Source: an uncultured Paraprevotella sp.
Lineage (GTDB): Bacteria; Bacteroidota; Bacteroidia; Bacteroidales; Bacteroidaceae
Length of the DNA stretch: 64,000 nucleotides
Reading direction: 5' to 3'
NCBI GenBank assembly: GCA_944320765.1
Contig: CALUIS010000003.1
Location: 1-64,000, forward strand
The notes under the pieces were generated by a model. The model did no database searches. It had not been told where the DNA came from and was given only the letters and a program-made list of their open reading frames with translations. The number at the start of each line of letters is the position of its first letter. Position 1 is the stretch's first letter. Position numbers and translations under genes: made by a program. Positions 53,242 to 62,339 of this stretch are shown piece by piece.

Positions 53242-54390
53242 TTATTCTTCCCCGCCAAACTCTTCTTGCGGCGACCAGCTGTCCATCCACCGGATGACGG
53301 GTGTCCCGTTCGTCTTGAAACGGATGGGCAGCCAGATGTGACGGGAATTCTTCAGACTGCGTGGATTCCAGCGGTCGGCCATGAACACGTAACCGTCGTC
53401 CGTTCCTTCCACCTTAAATATATAGGTGCCTTGACTGTGGAAAGACTTTTCCGCGTCTTTTCCCTCGAAAGGAGACGGCAACTGCTCCCACGGTCCCCAT
53501 AAGGATTCCGCCTTGAACATCCGCGCCTCGTTCGGTTCCCAACCCGTGCAGCCGCTCGTGATGAGCCAATATGTGCCGTTGCGCTTGAAGATGGTGGGGG
53601 CTTCGTTCTGTCCGCCCGGCGCGATGCGGACGTACTTCCCGGTGTAATCCAGGTAATCTTCCGTCAACTCGGCCAGATTCAGCGTCAGGTTCTCTTCCGC
53701 CGAATAGATATGGTAGGCCTTCCCGTCATCATCCACGAACACCGTCATGTCCCGGCTCATCTGCCCGCCCGGCACGTCGCGGGCCAGCAGCAAACCTTTC
53801 GTCACGGCCTTGCGCCACGCCGGTGTCCACCACTCCTTGTAGTCTTCTTCCTTCAAAGCCTTGGCCTCGCGTATGTCCCTGCGCGAAAAGTCAGCAGGCC
53901 ATTTCCCCGCATTAGGCCGCAACGAGCGGATGAAGCGGAACGGCCCGGTGGGGGAATCGCTCTCGGCAAAGCCCACCCGTGCGGCGGCATAGCCCTGCCC
54001 TTTCAATTCCAAATGGAAAAGCATGACATACTTTCCGGTCTTCGGGTTGCGCACCACCTTGGGACGCTCCATGATGCATCCGCGCTCAATCGGGCTTCCG
54101 GCCTTTTCTGACACCGCCAAGGCCACCCCTTCGTCCGTCCAGTTCACCAAATCTGTGGACGAATAGACCTCCACGCCCACTTCCGTGGTGAATCCCCGTG
54201 CGGGGCGGTTCTCGCCATACCAATAATATTTTCCGCCGTCGAACAGCAATCCGCCGCCATGCGCGTTGATATGCTCTCCCTTGTTGTCCGGCCACTCCTG
54301 ACCCGGCCAGATACGCTCCGCCGCCTGCGCGTAAACGCCTGACAGCAGGCCACACAACCATAAGCACAGTCCTAAAACACACCTCTTCAT
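53242..54390 (-). CDS. GH43 enzyme resembling exo-beta-1,3-galactanases (GH43_24)
   Basis: The 382-residue exported protein (signal peptide ending YAQAAE) has GH43-type strands. INAHGGGLLFDGGKYYWYGE near the start resembles the opening of subfamily 24 exo-beta-1,3-galactanases, which degrade arabinogalactan backbones. ERPKVVRNPKTGKYVMLFH, SRDMTVFVDDDGKAYHIYS and EAPTIFKRNGTYWLITSG follow. Subfamily assignment is by pattern only; GH43 is firm, the activity is not. The gene converges on the GH43 gene upstream with a 54-base gap. Confidence 0.83.
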   Translation of the reverse strand: MKRCVLGLCLWLCGLLSGVYAQAAERIWPGQEWPDNKGEHINAHGGGLLFDGGKYYWYGENRPARGFTTEVGVEVYSSTDLVNWTDEGVALAVSEKAGSPIERGCIMERPKVVRNPKTGKYVMLFHLELKGQGYAAARVGFAESDSPTGPFRFIRSLRPNAGKWPADFSRRDIREAKALKEEDYKEWWTPAWRKAVTKGLLLARDVPGGQMSRDMTVFVDDDGKAYHIYSAEENLTLNLAELTEDYLDYTGKYVRIAPGGQNEAPTIFKRNGTYWLITSGCTGWEPNEARMFKAESLWGPWEQLPSPFEGKDAEKSFHSQGTYIFKVEGTDDGYVFMADRWNPRSLKNSRHIWLPIRFKTNGTPVIRWMDSWSPQEEFGGEE

Positions 54391-54412
54391 TATCTTTCCT
54401 CCTTGAAACCTG

Positions 54413-55192
54413 TCACTTCATTCCTCTCGCCTTGTATATCCGTTCCTTGGCATTGTTGATTTGCTGGAACTTCTCTTCCGCCGCCCGGCGCACATCCTCG
54501 CCCAACGTGGCCACCCGGTCGGGATGATGCTTCAACGCCAGTTTGCGGTAGGCCGCCTTCACCTCGTCATCCGTGGCCGAGGGGTCGATTTCCAACACCT
54601 TGTAGGCATCGGCAAGAGAGTCTCCTCTCAGGTTCAGCATGGAGTCCACCTCGCGGGCGTCAAGACGCATCGCTTGCGCCACCTCCTTCAGCGCACGGAC
54701 TTCCTCCGCGCACACCGACCCGTCGCTCTGGGCTATCCGGATCAGGAAGTTCAGCAACTGCAGGCGTTCCCCCTGGTTCAGGTTGGCGGCAATCTGCCCG
54801 CCACAATCGAAAATCATGTCGCGGTAAGCCGTAGGCGAAGCCTGGTCCAGCCTTTTGGCTTCATCAAAGAGTTTGAGCAGGATTTCCTCTCCTTGCGCCA
54901 CAGCCTCTTCCCCGAAATTCGTCCGAAGGAAACGGCGCACGAACTCCATCTCGCTGTGCATCACCCTGCGGTCGGCCCGTATCACATAAGAAGCCATGAC
55001 GAGCATCGAGAACAGGAAACTGTTCCGCTGCCCTTGGGCGTAACGCCGCTCATCCCCTGACGTCCCTTCCTCATACTGCATCTCACCGGTCTTCTTGTCA
55101 AACCACGAGCCGATGAAGTATCCGGCCAAAGCCCCCAAAGGTCCCATGGTCATGAATCCCATGAAACCGCCTATCCATTTTCCATATCCCAT
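54413..55192 (-). CDS. DjlA-like TerB and DnaJ co-chaperone
   Basis: The 259-residue protein has an N-terminal glycine-rich membrane-like segment (GPLGALAGYFIGSWF), a TerB-like helical domain (about 55-180, LVMASYVIRADRRVMHSEMEFVRRFL), and a C-terminal J domain with the HPD signature ALKHHPDRVATLG. DjlA proteins stimulate DnaK at the membrane. It ends 22 bases from the GH43 start on the same strand but has its own promoter. Confidence 0.9.
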   Translation of the reverse strand: MGYGKWIGGFMGFMTMGPLGALAGYFIGSWFDKKTGEMQYEEGTSGDERRYAQGQRNSFLFSMLVMASYVIRADRRVMHSEMEFVRRFLRTNFGEEAVAQGEEILLKLFDEAKRLDQASPTAYRDMIFDCGGQIAANLNQGERLQLLNFLIRIAQSDGSVCAEEVRALKEVAQAMRLDAREVDSMLNLRGDSLADAYKVLEIDPSATDDEVKAAYRKLALKHHPDRVATLGEDVRRAAEEKFQQINNAKERIYKARGMK

Positions 55193-55218
55193 AATTGCTT
55201 TCCTGTTTTTTGCAAGCC

Positions 55219-55226
55219 CAAAGTTA
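55219..55226 (-). promoter_or_regulatory. Promoter -7 box for the DjlA-like gene
   Basis: The minus strand reads TAACTTTG, an exact TAnnTTTG match, 27 bases before the start. Confidence 0.72.
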
Positions 55227-55310
55227 CCAAGTTTTTCAACGGTAAAGCCATCCGGCTTCCTCTTTATGGAATTTTAACGGGGCATAAGGGAGGAGAATCT
55301 CACGAGTTTG

Positions 55311-55318
55311 TACCTTTG
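55311..55318 (+). promoter_or_regulatory. Promoter -7 box for the 55.4-kb exported protein gene
   Basis: TACCTTTG fits TAnnTTTG. The 60-base leader between it and the start contains a near-palindrome, CTAAAGCATGCCTTAG (55322-55337), with one mismatch. Confidence 0.65.
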
Positions 55319-55379
55319 TTACTAAAGCATGCCTTAGTGCTGAGAGACCTTGTATCATCAACTCTAAACATATACAACC

Positions 55380-55985
55380 ATGATGAAAAGGAACTTTCTC
55401 GTGATGGCCTTCATCACTGCAGCGGCCTGCATGTCGCAAGCCGCAGTGCCGGTGGAAAACTTCAGTAGCCATCAGTTTGGCGACCCCATGTCCGACAAGG
55501 TGTTCAATGCCCGGCGCGGGGCCGTCATTCTGAACAACAACATCTTCGCAAAGAGCGAAGTGGGAATCGACCCAAAGTCAGTGGAGCGGGTAATAAAAGA
55601 AATCAAGCTGCCCCTCGTCATCCGCGACATCAACGACCGGCATGACTCCCTCGTGGTCACCCAATATCCGTTCACCATCAACGGCGTGGAATACGATTAC
55701 GCGGTGCAAATCGAACTCAAAAACTTCAAGGATATCCATTGGGCCTCACTGGAAGATTTGAAGGAAAAGCGTTTTCCTGACCTGAAAGGCCCGTACATCT
55801 TTATGATTGACCGGAACTTCATCACGCACGATGTCGCGTCCTACAAAATAGACGAGAATTTCGTCTACGACATGCAGGTGGTGTCTTCCGCCGACTTTGA
55901 ATCGCCGCAAGGCCTTCCGGCGTTCTCCGTCATTCGGATTTTCACCCGAACGCCTGCCAACATCCCGCCGGTGCGGTTACGGTAA
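55380..55985 (+). CDS. Hypothetical exported protein
   Basis: The 201-residue protein has a signal peptide (MAFITAAACMSQAA) and no family I recognise. The mature part is a mixed alpha/beta domain with IKEIKLPLVIRDINDRHDSL, FMIDRNFITHDV and SFVIRIFTR-like stretches. ATG 55380 or the adjacent 55383 could be the start. It is transcribed alone and shares a bidirectional terminator with groEL. Confidence 0.6.
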   Translation: MMKRNFLVMAFITAAACMSQAAVPVENFSSHQFGDPMSDKVFNARRGAVILNNNIFAKSEVGIDPKSVERVIKEIKLPLVIRDINDRHDSLVVTQYPFTINGVEYDYAVQIELKNFKDIHWASLEDLKEKRFPDLKGPYIFMIDRNFITHDVASYKIDENFVYDMQVVSSADFESPQGLPAFSVIRIFTRTPANIPPVRLR

Positions 55986-55995
55986 GGACAATAAA

Positions 55996-56037
55996 AAAGC
56001 TGGAAGGAAAGGCTTTGGAAAGCCTCCTTCCAGCTTT
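55996..56037. terminator. Bidirectional terminator between the 55.4-kb gene and groEL
   Basis: The 12-bp stem AAAGCTGGAAGG (55996-56007) pairs with CCTTCCAGCTTT (56026-56037). On the minus strand it is followed by TTTTTTATT, which suits groEL. Confidence 0.85.
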
Positions 56038-56067
56038 GATCTTACTTATTCTCGTTTGCCCACAGGC

Positions 56068-57705
56068 TTACATCATGCCGCCCATGCCGCCCATGCCGGG
56101 GTTGCCCATCGGCATATCGGCCTTCTCTTCCTTCTTGTCGCAGATGACACATTCCGTCGTCAGGAACATGCCCGCGATGGAAGCGGCGTTCTCCAAGGCC
56201 ACACGGGTCACCTTGGCCGGGTCGATGATGCCGCTGGCCTTCAGGTTCTCGTACTTGTCCTCGCGGGCATTGTAACCGAAGTCGCCCTCGCCCTGACGGA
56301 CTTTCTCCACGACAACCGAACCTTCAAGGCCGGCGTTCTCCACAATCTGGCGGAGCGGCTCCTCGATGGCGCGTTTCACGATGTTTATACCGGTGGTTTC
56401 ATCGGCGTTGTCTCCCTTGAGGTCGTCCAGCACCTTCGTGGCACGGATGTAAGCCACGCCACCACCGGCGATGATGCCTTCCTCGATGGCCGCACGCGTA
56501 GCGCACAAGGCATCGTCCACGCGGTCCTTCTTCTCCTTCATCTCCACCTCGCTCGGCGCACCGACATACAGCACGGCCACGCCGCCGCTCAACTTGGCCA
56601 GACGCTCCTGGAGCTTCTCCTTGTCGTAGTCGCTCTTGGTGTTGGCAATCTCATTCTTGATTTGGTTGACACGGTCTTTGATGAGTTCGCTCTGTCCATG
56701 TCCGTTCACGATGGTCGTGTTGTCCTTCGTGATCGTCACCTTATCGCACGAACCCAACATCTCGATGGTAGCCTGATCCAGTTTCAAGCCTTTCTCCTCG
56801 CTGATGACCACGCCACCGGTCAATACGGCGATGTCTTCCAGCATGGCTTTGCGGCGGTCGCCGAAGCCCGGAGCCTTCACGGCGCAAATCTTCAACTGGC
56901 TGCGCAAGCGGTTGACCACCAACGTAGTCAAGGCCTCGCTGTCCACATCCTCGGCGATGACCAGCAACGGGCGACCCGTCTGTACGGCCGGCTCCAGGAT
57001 GGGCAGGAAATCCTTCAGGTTGGAAATCTTCTTGTCGTAAATCAGGATGTACGGGTTCTCCATCACGCACTCCATCTTCTCCGTGTCGGTCACAAAGTAA
57101 GCGGAGAGGTAGCCACGGTCGAACTGCATGCCTTCCACCACGCCGATGGTCGTGTCGCGGCCCTTGGCTTCCTCAATCGTGATGACACCGTCCTTGCTGA
57201 CCTTCTGCATGGCATCAGCCAGCAGCTTGCCGATTTCCGGATCGTTGTTGGCGCTCACGGTGGCCACCTGCTCGATCTTGCTGTAGTCGTCGCCCACCTG
57301 CTCGGCCTGCGACTTGATGTGTTCCACCACCTTAGCCACAGCCTTGTCGATACCGCGCTTCAAGTCCATCGGGTTGGCACCGGCAGCCACGTTCTTCAGG
57401 CCCACGCTCACGATGCTCTGTGCCAACACCGTAGCGGTTGTCGTTCCGTCGCCCGCATCGTCGCCGGTCTTGCTGGCCACGCTCTTCACGAGCTGTGCGC
57501 CCGCATTCTCAAAAGCATCGGCCAATTCGATTTCCTTGGCCACGGTCACACCGTCCTTCGTGATTTGCGGCGCACCGAACTTCTTCTCGATAATGACATT
57601 GCGGCCTTTAGGACCGAGCGTCACCTTTACGGCGTTGGCCAGCTGGTCCACACCCTTCTTCATCGCCTCGCGGGCTTCCACGTTGAATCTGATATCTTTT
57701 GCCAT
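56068..57705 (-). CDS. groEL: Chaperonin GroEL
   Basis: The 545-residue ATP-dependent folding chaperone is nearly canonical: [24 protein letters not shown] start, [10 protein letters not shown] (ATP site), and the glycine-methionine tail GMGGMGGMM. It is transcribed with groES 50 bases upstream. Confidence 0.98.
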   Translation of the reverse strand: MAKDIRFNVEAREAMKKGVDQLANAVKVTLGPKGRNVIIEKKFGAPQITKDGVTVAKEIELADAFENAGAQLVKSVASKTGDDAGDGTTTATVLAQSIVSVGLKNVAAGANPMDLKRGIDKAVAKVVEHIKSQAEQVGDDYSKIEQVATVSANNDPEIGKLLADAMQKVSKDGVITIEEAKGRDTTIGVVEGMQFDRGYLSAYFVTDTEKMECVMENPYILIYDKKISNLKDFLPILEPAVQTGRPLLVIAEDVDSEALTTLVVNRLRSQLKICAVKAPGFGDRRKAMLEDIAVLTGGVVISEEKGLKLDQATIEMLGSCDKVTITKDNTTIVNGHGQSELIKDRVNQIKNEIANTKSDYDKEKLQERLAKLSGGVAVLYVGAPSEVEMKEKKDRVDDALCATRAAIEEGIIAGGGVAYIRATKVLDDLKGDNADETTGINIVKRAIEEPLRQIVENAGLEGSVVVEKVRQGEGDFGYNAREDKYENLKASGIIDPAKVTRVALENAASIAGMFLTTECVICDKKEEKADMPMGNPGMGGMGGMM

Positions 57706-57755
57706 GATTCTGTTTCCTTTCTTTACCTATTATTATTAATGTATCACCTGAGAGC

Positions 57756-58028
57756 CTATGCCAGAACGGCCAGCACGTCGCTCTGACGCATAATCAAATA
57801 CTTCTTGCCTTCGTATTCCAGTTCCGTACCGGCGTACTTGCCGTACAGCACGGTATCACCTTCCTTCAATACCATCTCCTCGTCTTTCGTACCCTTTCCT
57901 ACCGCGACGATAGTTCCCTGCAAGGGCTTCTCCTTCGCCGTATCGGGAATGATGATACCGCCAACTGTCTTTGTCTCTGCCGGTGCCGGCTCAATGAGCA
58001 CGCGGTCTGCCAATGGTTTAATGTTCAT
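57756..58028 (-). CDS. groES: Co-chaperonin GroES
   Basis: The 90-residue partner forms the heptameric lid of GroEL. The mobile loop is in [16 protein letters not shown], followed by VAVGKGTK and [19 protein letters not shown]. No CIRCE element (TTAGCACTC with its inverted partner) occurs upstream. Confidence 0.97.
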   Translation of the reverse strand: MNIKPLADRVLIEPAPAETKTVGGIIIPDTAKEKPLQGTIVAVGKGTKDEEMVLKEGDTVLYGKYAGTELEYEGKKYLIMRQSDVLAVLA

Positions 58029-58105
58029 AATGGATAAGTTTTATAGTTCTACATTTTTACATTTCTATCCCGACTGCTACGAATAACATGCCAAAAAGGA
58101 AAAAC

Positions 58106-58118
58106 TGACAGGTTGTCA
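58106..58118 (-). promoter_or_regulatory. Palindrome TGACA-N3-TGTCA upstream of groES
   Basis: The 13-base sequence TGACAGGTTGTCA has perfect 5-bp arms around GGT. It lies 78 bases upstream of the groES start. No TAnnTTTG box was found between, so an alternative sigma factor or heat-shock regulator is possible (inference). Confidence 0.5.
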
Positions 58119-58179
58119 CGCCACCCGTCCAACCTCTGCCATTTTTTCCTGAAATACCGGTTAAATGAAAATAATTCCG

Positions 58180-58187
58180 TACTTTTG
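58180..58187 (+). promoter_or_regulatory. Promoter -7 box for the 58.2-kb membrane protein gene
   Basis: TACTTTTG fits TAnnTTTG. It places the transcription start only about 10 bases before the chosen ATG at 58203. Confidence 0.65.
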
Positions 58188-58202
58188 CAAAAACACAGCA
58201 CC

Positions 58203-59099
58203 ATGAGGCTCTACCTGACCTACACCGCCATCTTCGCGGCCATGCTTTCCGCCTTGGCCCTGCTGCCCAAGCCGGGCGGCTATATCTGGCAACCGGAAGT
58301 CATCAATCCGTTGTCGGCCGCACTGTTCACGCTGTTGGTTTATCTCACGGGGCGCATCGCCCGCTCTGCCGGGACCGTAACGGGCATCCTCTGCACCGCC
58401 TTGTTCATCCTGCTGTTCTATCCCGACTCCCGGCAGTTCTTCAACCGCGACGAGACGGGCGTCCTGGAATTGTCGTCCACCTGCATCGTCCCGTTCTTCA
58501 TCTCGCAATACACGCGGATTTCCGACAAGAACTTCAAGTACGGCTATTTCCTGATGCTGCTGATGGGCATCTTCTGCAGCTACACGCACGACAGCATCTC
58601 CATCCCGCTCTGTGCCGCCTTCCTCACGCTGTCTTACCTGCAGCGCGACCGGCTGTTCCGCCTGGCCTGCTGGCCCATGGTCATCGGCTTCGCTATCGGC
58701 ACCACGTTCTGCCTCCTGCAATCGGTCTACTGGAAGCCGGCCGAATGGGGCGACCTGCTCACCTTGTCCTCCCAGACGGCCAGCGGATTCGCCCAGCTGT
58801 GGGAGACCAAAGTGTTCATCTTCTCCACCTTGCTCACCATTTACTTCCTGTCGTCACGGAAAAGGCGGAAAAGGCTTTGGCGCATTTCGCGGGAGCATAA
58901 GCTGCTGACCTACTGTCTTCTCTATTCATTCTGCGCCATCCCGTTCGCCCCCTTGGGACTGGAAAAGGCCATCTCGGGCGTATGTTTCTTCTGCATGTTC
59001 TGGTGCCTTTTCCTGTTCCAGCAACTGCTGGCCATCATCCGCGAGCAGCGGGAACGGAACCGTCAGCGTTCCGGCATCGGCCACTCGTCCAGGTCGTAG
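58203..59099 (+). CDS. Hypothetical polytopic membrane protein
   Basis: The 298-residue protein has about seven to nine hydrophobic segments with short loops (LYLTYTAIFAAMLSALALLP, LCTALFILLFYP, FLMLLMGIFCSYTHDSISI). The motif FCSYTHDSISI is a loop with histidine and aspartate that recurs in membrane glycan-related proteins, but I cannot assign a family. ATG 58203 follows from the promoter box at 58180-58187. Its 3' end overlaps the convergent nuclease gene by 37 bases. Confidence 0.6.
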   Translation: MRLYLTYTAIFAAMLSALALLPKPGGYIWQPEVINPLSAALFTLLVYLTGRIARSAGTVTGILCTALFILLFYPDSRQFFNRDETGVLELSSTCIVPFFISQYTRISDKNFKYGYFLMLLMGIFCSYTHDSISIPLCAAFLTLSYLQRDRLFRLACWPMVIGFAIGTTFCLLQSVYWKPAEWGDLLTLSSQTASGFAQLWETKVFIFSTLLTIYFLSSRKRRKRLWRISREHKLLTYCLLYSFCAIPFAPLGLEKAISGVCFFCMFWCLFLFQQLLAIIREQRERNRQRSGIGHSSRS

Positions 59100-59917
59100 G
59101 CCTTCTCCACCACCTCCTCGATGCTGTCGGGCAGATTGGGGAAGAAATCCATCCCCGTGATGCGCTCCACCTCGTCCACCGAATTGACATACGCATCCAG
59201 CGGATGGTTGCCGGACGTGTTCTTGTAGATAAAGCCGATGGCCTTGAGCGGGTCGGGACAGAGAATCACCTTGAAGAACGCTTCCGGCACCACGACGCGG
59301 CTGTCGCCGATGCGCTGGTGCCTTTTATTATATAGTATAGGGCCGGCCACCACATGCAGTTTCCCGCATTCCATCGTCCAGTCGCGGCAGGCATCCTCCA
59401 GTTCTTTCCAGTCTCCCCGGTTCAGGTTATGGTGCTGCGGACACACGTTGGTCATGTAGAAACTCTCGCGCATGGCTTCCTTGTCCCATTTGTTGTCGGC
59501 TGCGGGACACATGTGGCCCCGGTCGTACCCCGAATTCCGGTAATCGTCCGTCGTCACGGGGTCGGCCACCTCCGGGTCCGGCAGGAACTTGTCCGTCCGG
59601 CTCACCACGTCCTCGAAACGTTCCGGCGTCAGGGTCCACGCCACATAGTTCGGAATCTTCGTCTCCGCGTTATAGGACGTGGTGTATCCGATATGACGGA
59701 TAATCTGGCTGCGCCTTTCTTTCGTGAACTCCGGCAGGCCGATGTCCGGGACTTCCTGCGCACCGGACGGGCTTCCGCCCCACACGCGGCCCTCCGCCGC
59801 CTCGGGCAGGAAACTCCCGCCCGTCCACTGTTCCACATAACTGCGGATACGGTCATATCCTCCGGCCAGCACCACTACGGCTGCCGCCAGACCGCCAATG
59901 ATTGTCTTGATATTCAT
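59063..59917 (-). CDS. DNA/RNA non-specific endonuclease (NUC family)
   Basis: The 284-residue protein has an N-terminal signal or membrane anchor (IIGGLAAAVVVLAGG) and the endonuclease_NS catalytic motif SGYDRGHMCPAAD near residue 136, with the general-base histidine in GHM. The magnesium-binding asparagine lies in FYMTNVCPQHHNLNRGDW. It would digest extracellular or periplasmic nucleic acid. Confidence 0.92.
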   Translation of the reverse strand: MNIKTIIGGLAAAVVVLAGGYDRIRSYVEQWTGGSFLPEAAEGRVWGGSPSGAQEVPDIGLPEFTKERRSQIIRHIGYTTSYNAETKIPNYVAWTLTPERFEDVVSRTDKFLPDPEVADPVTTDDYRNSGYDRGHMCPAADNKWDKEAMRESFYMTNVCPQHHNLNRGDWKELEDACRDWTMECGKLHVVAGPILYNKRHQRIGDSRVVVPEAFFKVILCPDPLKAIGFIYKNTSGNHPLDAYVNSVDEVERITGMDFFPNLPDSIEEVVEKAYDLDEWPMPER

Positions 59918-59946
59918 TTCCGTCTTCTATTTTTCATGTTTTCCAT

Positions 59947-60648
59947 TCAACCTTTACCGATTCCCGCACGCCGGAGCGTCCGGACATAGGCCTTGTCCTC
60001 CCCCGCCACGCGGAAAGAGTCCACAATCTTCTGTATGGCCCGGTTCTGCGTCCCGTCATCCAGCCATCCCCCGGACAGCAAGGGACGCGTGCGGGCGGGA
60101 TATTTGGCGAAGCAGACCGAGACGGCCCAAGCCTTGCCCATCATGGCATAAAAGCCCGACGGGCGCACCGACCTGCAGGCCTCCAGCACGCGGTCCACGA
60201 AATCATCCGTCACGAAATGGGCCAGCGACATCACCCAGCCGAAACGCTGGTCAAACTCGCCCCCGGCCCGCAGATAAGGTTGCAGCAACCTCCAGGCCTC
60301 CTCGCGGTGCTTGCGGACGAACCTGAAGCCCGTCGCCGGAGAGTCGCAGAGCGACCAGTTGTCCACCTTGCGGACGTAAGCCGCCATGCGTTCCATCTGC
60401 TCCTCGAAAGGCATACGGGCCAGCCCCGTCACGAATCCCTGCAGCATGATTTCCTCGAACGTGTCGTCCGCGGCCTCCGACAGATAAGCCCGCCAGTCTC
60501 CACGGGCTATCCCGCGGGCCAGTTCCCGCAACACCGGCAGGCGCACGCCCCGCATCCGCCGCTCGCCCGGCACCAACGAGGCCGAGAAGGCGGCATACCG
60601 CGGTTCCGCATGGGCATCCAGGAAAGCCTTGATTTCCTCGTTCGTCAT
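59947..60648 (-). CDS. AlkD-like DNA alkylation repair protein
   Basis: The 233-residue protein is an all-helical HEAT-like repeat protein of the DNA alkylation repair family, which removes N3- and N7-alkylpurines. Recognisable parts are RGVRLPVLRELARGIARG, AAYVRKVDNWSLCDSPA and MMGKAWAVSVCFAKYP. The start ATG 60648 overlaps the stop of the upstream acetyltransferase gene, so the two are coupled. Confidence 0.85.
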   Translation of the reverse strand: MTNEEIKAFLDAHAEPRYAAFSASLVPGERRMRGVRLPVLRELARGIARGDWRAYLSEAADDTFEEIMLQGFVTGLARMPFEEQMERMAAYVRKVDNWSLCDSPATGFRFVRKHREEAWRLLQPYLRAGGEFDQRFGWVMSLAHFVTDDFVDRVLEACRSVRPSGFYAMMGKAWAVSVCFAKYPARTRPLLSGGWLDDGTQNRAIQKIVDSFRVAGEDKAYVRTLRRAGIGKG

Positions 60649-61220
60649 GCTTCCTCCCGGCCCGGCCCGTCCAACTTCCGCTTCACCACGGCCGGACAGC
60701 CTGCCGCCAGCGAGTCGTCCGGGATGTCGCGCGTCACCACGCTCCCGGCGGCAATGATGCAGCGGTTTCCGATGGTCACGCCGGGACAGACGATGACCCC
60801 TCCGCCCAGCCAGCAGTCCTCGCCCACCGTGATGGGGTAAGCCGTCTCCTTCGGCTCGCGCCGCTCCACGTGGTCCATCGGGTGCTGGGGGGTGTAGAAC
60901 TGGCAGTTCGGCCCCACCTTCGTATGCGCCCCGATGCGGACCAGGCCGGCGTCGAGCATCGTGCAGTTGCAGTTGACAAAGACATGCTCGCCCAGCACCA
61001 CCCCGTGCCCGTGGTCGCAATGGAAAGGCGGGCAGACGGCGGACGTGGGCGGAATGCCGGGAATCAGTTCCTCGATGACGGCACGGTAGTCCGCGTCCGC
61101 CATCGTCATCCCCCTCAGCCTCCGGCACAGGTCGTTGGCGTGGCCCAGGCTCGCCATGATTTCCGGGTCGGAGAAGCAATACAGCTCCCTCCCCCGCATC
61201 TTCTCGAATTCCGTTTTCAT
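60645..61220 (-). CDS. Maltose/galactoside O-acetyltransferase-like (left-handed beta-helix)
   Basis: The 191-residue acetyl-CoA-dependent enzyme belongs to the NodL/LacA/Maa group. An N-terminal helical maltose-acetyltransferase segment (TEFEKMRGRELYCFSDPEI) precedes hexapeptide repeats (VNCNCTMLDAGLVRIGAHTKVGP) and the catalytic histidine in YTPQHPMD. The C-terminal part has GEDCWLGGGVIVCPGVTIG. The acceptor sugar is unknown. Confidence 0.9.
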   Translation of the reverse strand: MKTEFEKMRGRELYCFSDPEIMASLGHANDLCRRLRGMTMADADYRAVIEELIPGIPPTSAVCPPFHCDHGHGVVLGEHVFVNCNCTMLDAGLVRIGAHTKVGPNCQFYTPQHPMDHVERREPKETAYPITVGEDCWLGGGVIVCPGVTIGNRCIIAAGSVVTRDIPDDSLAAGCPAVVKRKLDGPGREEA

Positions 61221-61252
61221 AAGAATCTTCTGTTTACAGGCTCATATAGCCG

Positions 61253-61260
61253 CAAAGATA
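61253..61260 (-). promoter_or_regulatory. Promoter -7 box for the acetyltransferase-AlkD pair
   Basis: The minus strand reads TATCTTTG, an exact TAnnTTTG match 33 bases before the start and immediately beside long repeat copy C. Confidence 0.72.
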
Positions 61261-61262
61261 CG

Positions 61263-61790
61263 AAAATGTCAACGGCTGACAAAATGTTAATTTCCCCGTG
61301 CGAGATTCCCGTATTTCCGCCCCAATCCCGGACCGACGGTTTTTACGCGATTCTCGCGAAGCCGGATTCTGGCAAAAAGAAAGCCCGGGCCGTCTTTCCG
61401 GAACACGAGGAATGCCCGACTCCCACTCTTGCCGCACCGCCCCGGAACTTTTGAAAGCCAAACACGGGAAAGGGCGACATCCTGCTCCGGATTTTTGTAC
61501 GGGAAAAAGCGTCAACCAGAGTGGAATTTAGCGTTTTCCGCCCGTTCCCGGACGGAAAAGAGGAGGGATTTCCGCGTTCTCCCGCACTCCGCGCCTCCGC
61601 TGTGCGGCAAGAAAGAAATTTCTTTCAGCAAAGACGAAAATTTCCTTGCTGGAAGAAATTGTTAAATCTCGTGAAGTTTGCATCATACGGACAGAACGAG
61701 GCGCAAAATGTTAAAATCGGGAAGCCCCGACCTCACGCTTGACGCTATTCCGCCCGCTGTTTCAACACACTGTTTTGACATTCTGGCAGC
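61263..61790. repeat. Long intergenic repeat, copy C
   Basis: The gene-free stretch is copy C of the element also seen at 5.1 and 26.9 kb. It opens with GACAAAATGTTAA, contains GCGAGATTC and CGCGATTCTCGCG (61346-61358), and TGTGCGGCAAGAAAG at 61601. The 32 bases at 61603-61634 are identical to 27262-27293, including the palindrome GAAAGAAATTTCTTTC (61611-61626). CATACGGACAG and AAAATGTTAAAA follow near 61684 and 61706. Open frames inside resemble nothing known. Confidence 0.72.
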
Positions 61791-61799
61791 AAAAGCCCG

Positions 61800-62243
61800 T
61801 CATTCCACGTCCCAGTCGCCGGAATACGTGACACTCTGCGCGTTGCTCGGAATCATCATGACATCCGCTTTCCCGTTGTCGTAGGCCGTCACGGTAAACT
61901 TGTAATACACCGGCGTACGGCGGACACGGAACTCGACCCTCGTACCCGAATCGCCCACGGGACGGACCTTGGCCTCCCGCACCGGAAGGGCGAAATGCAG
62001 GCCGTCGTCGTTCACCACCGGCTGGTAGACCCGCCCCATGTAGGGCAGATGCACGAAGGCAGAATCATGCCGCACCGCCACGGAATAGCCGTAGGACAGC
62101 ATCTTCCCCGGATAGGACACCGGCATCATGTACGTCACCTCCACCTTGAAGCTGTCCGCGTCGAATCCCTTGGTTTCCTGCGCAAAAGCCCGGGCAAGAG
62201 CCAGCCATCCGCACACGCATAGCGCCACAAACCTCGCATCCAT
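61800..62243 (-). CDS. DUF4251-family exported protein
   Basis: The 147-residue protein has a signal peptide ending ARAFAQ and the DUF4251 pattern FKVEVTYMMPVSYPGKMLSYGYS, then HLPYMGRVYQPVVNDDGLHF and a closing beta-strand region. The start at 62243 is chosen because the upstream ATG at 62270 lies inside the hisS terminator. Function is unknown. It is the single gene between hisS and copy C. Confidence 0.88.
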   Translation of the reverse strand: MDARFVALCVCGWLALARAFAQETKGFDADSFKVEVTYMMPVSYPGKMLSYGYSVAVRHDSAFVHLPYMGRVYQPVVNDDGLHFALPVREAKVRPVGDSGTRVEFRVRRTPVYYKFTVTAYDNGKADVMMIPSNAQSVTYSGDWDVE

Positions 62244-62269
62244 AAGCGTTCCCTTTTTTCCAAAGGCCA

Positions 62270-62320
62270 CAAAAAAACGGCCTTTAGCTGTTTCTCCCCT
62301 AAAGGTAACAACAAAGGCCG
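62270..62320 (-). terminator. Terminator of hisS
   Basis: On the minus strand CGGCCTTT (rc of 62313-62320) pairs with AAAGGCCG (rc of 62278-62285), followed by seven T residues at 62271-62277. It starts about 20 bases after the hisS stop. Confidence 0.85.
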
Positions 62321-62339
62321 CAAGTTCCTATCCTTGAGA

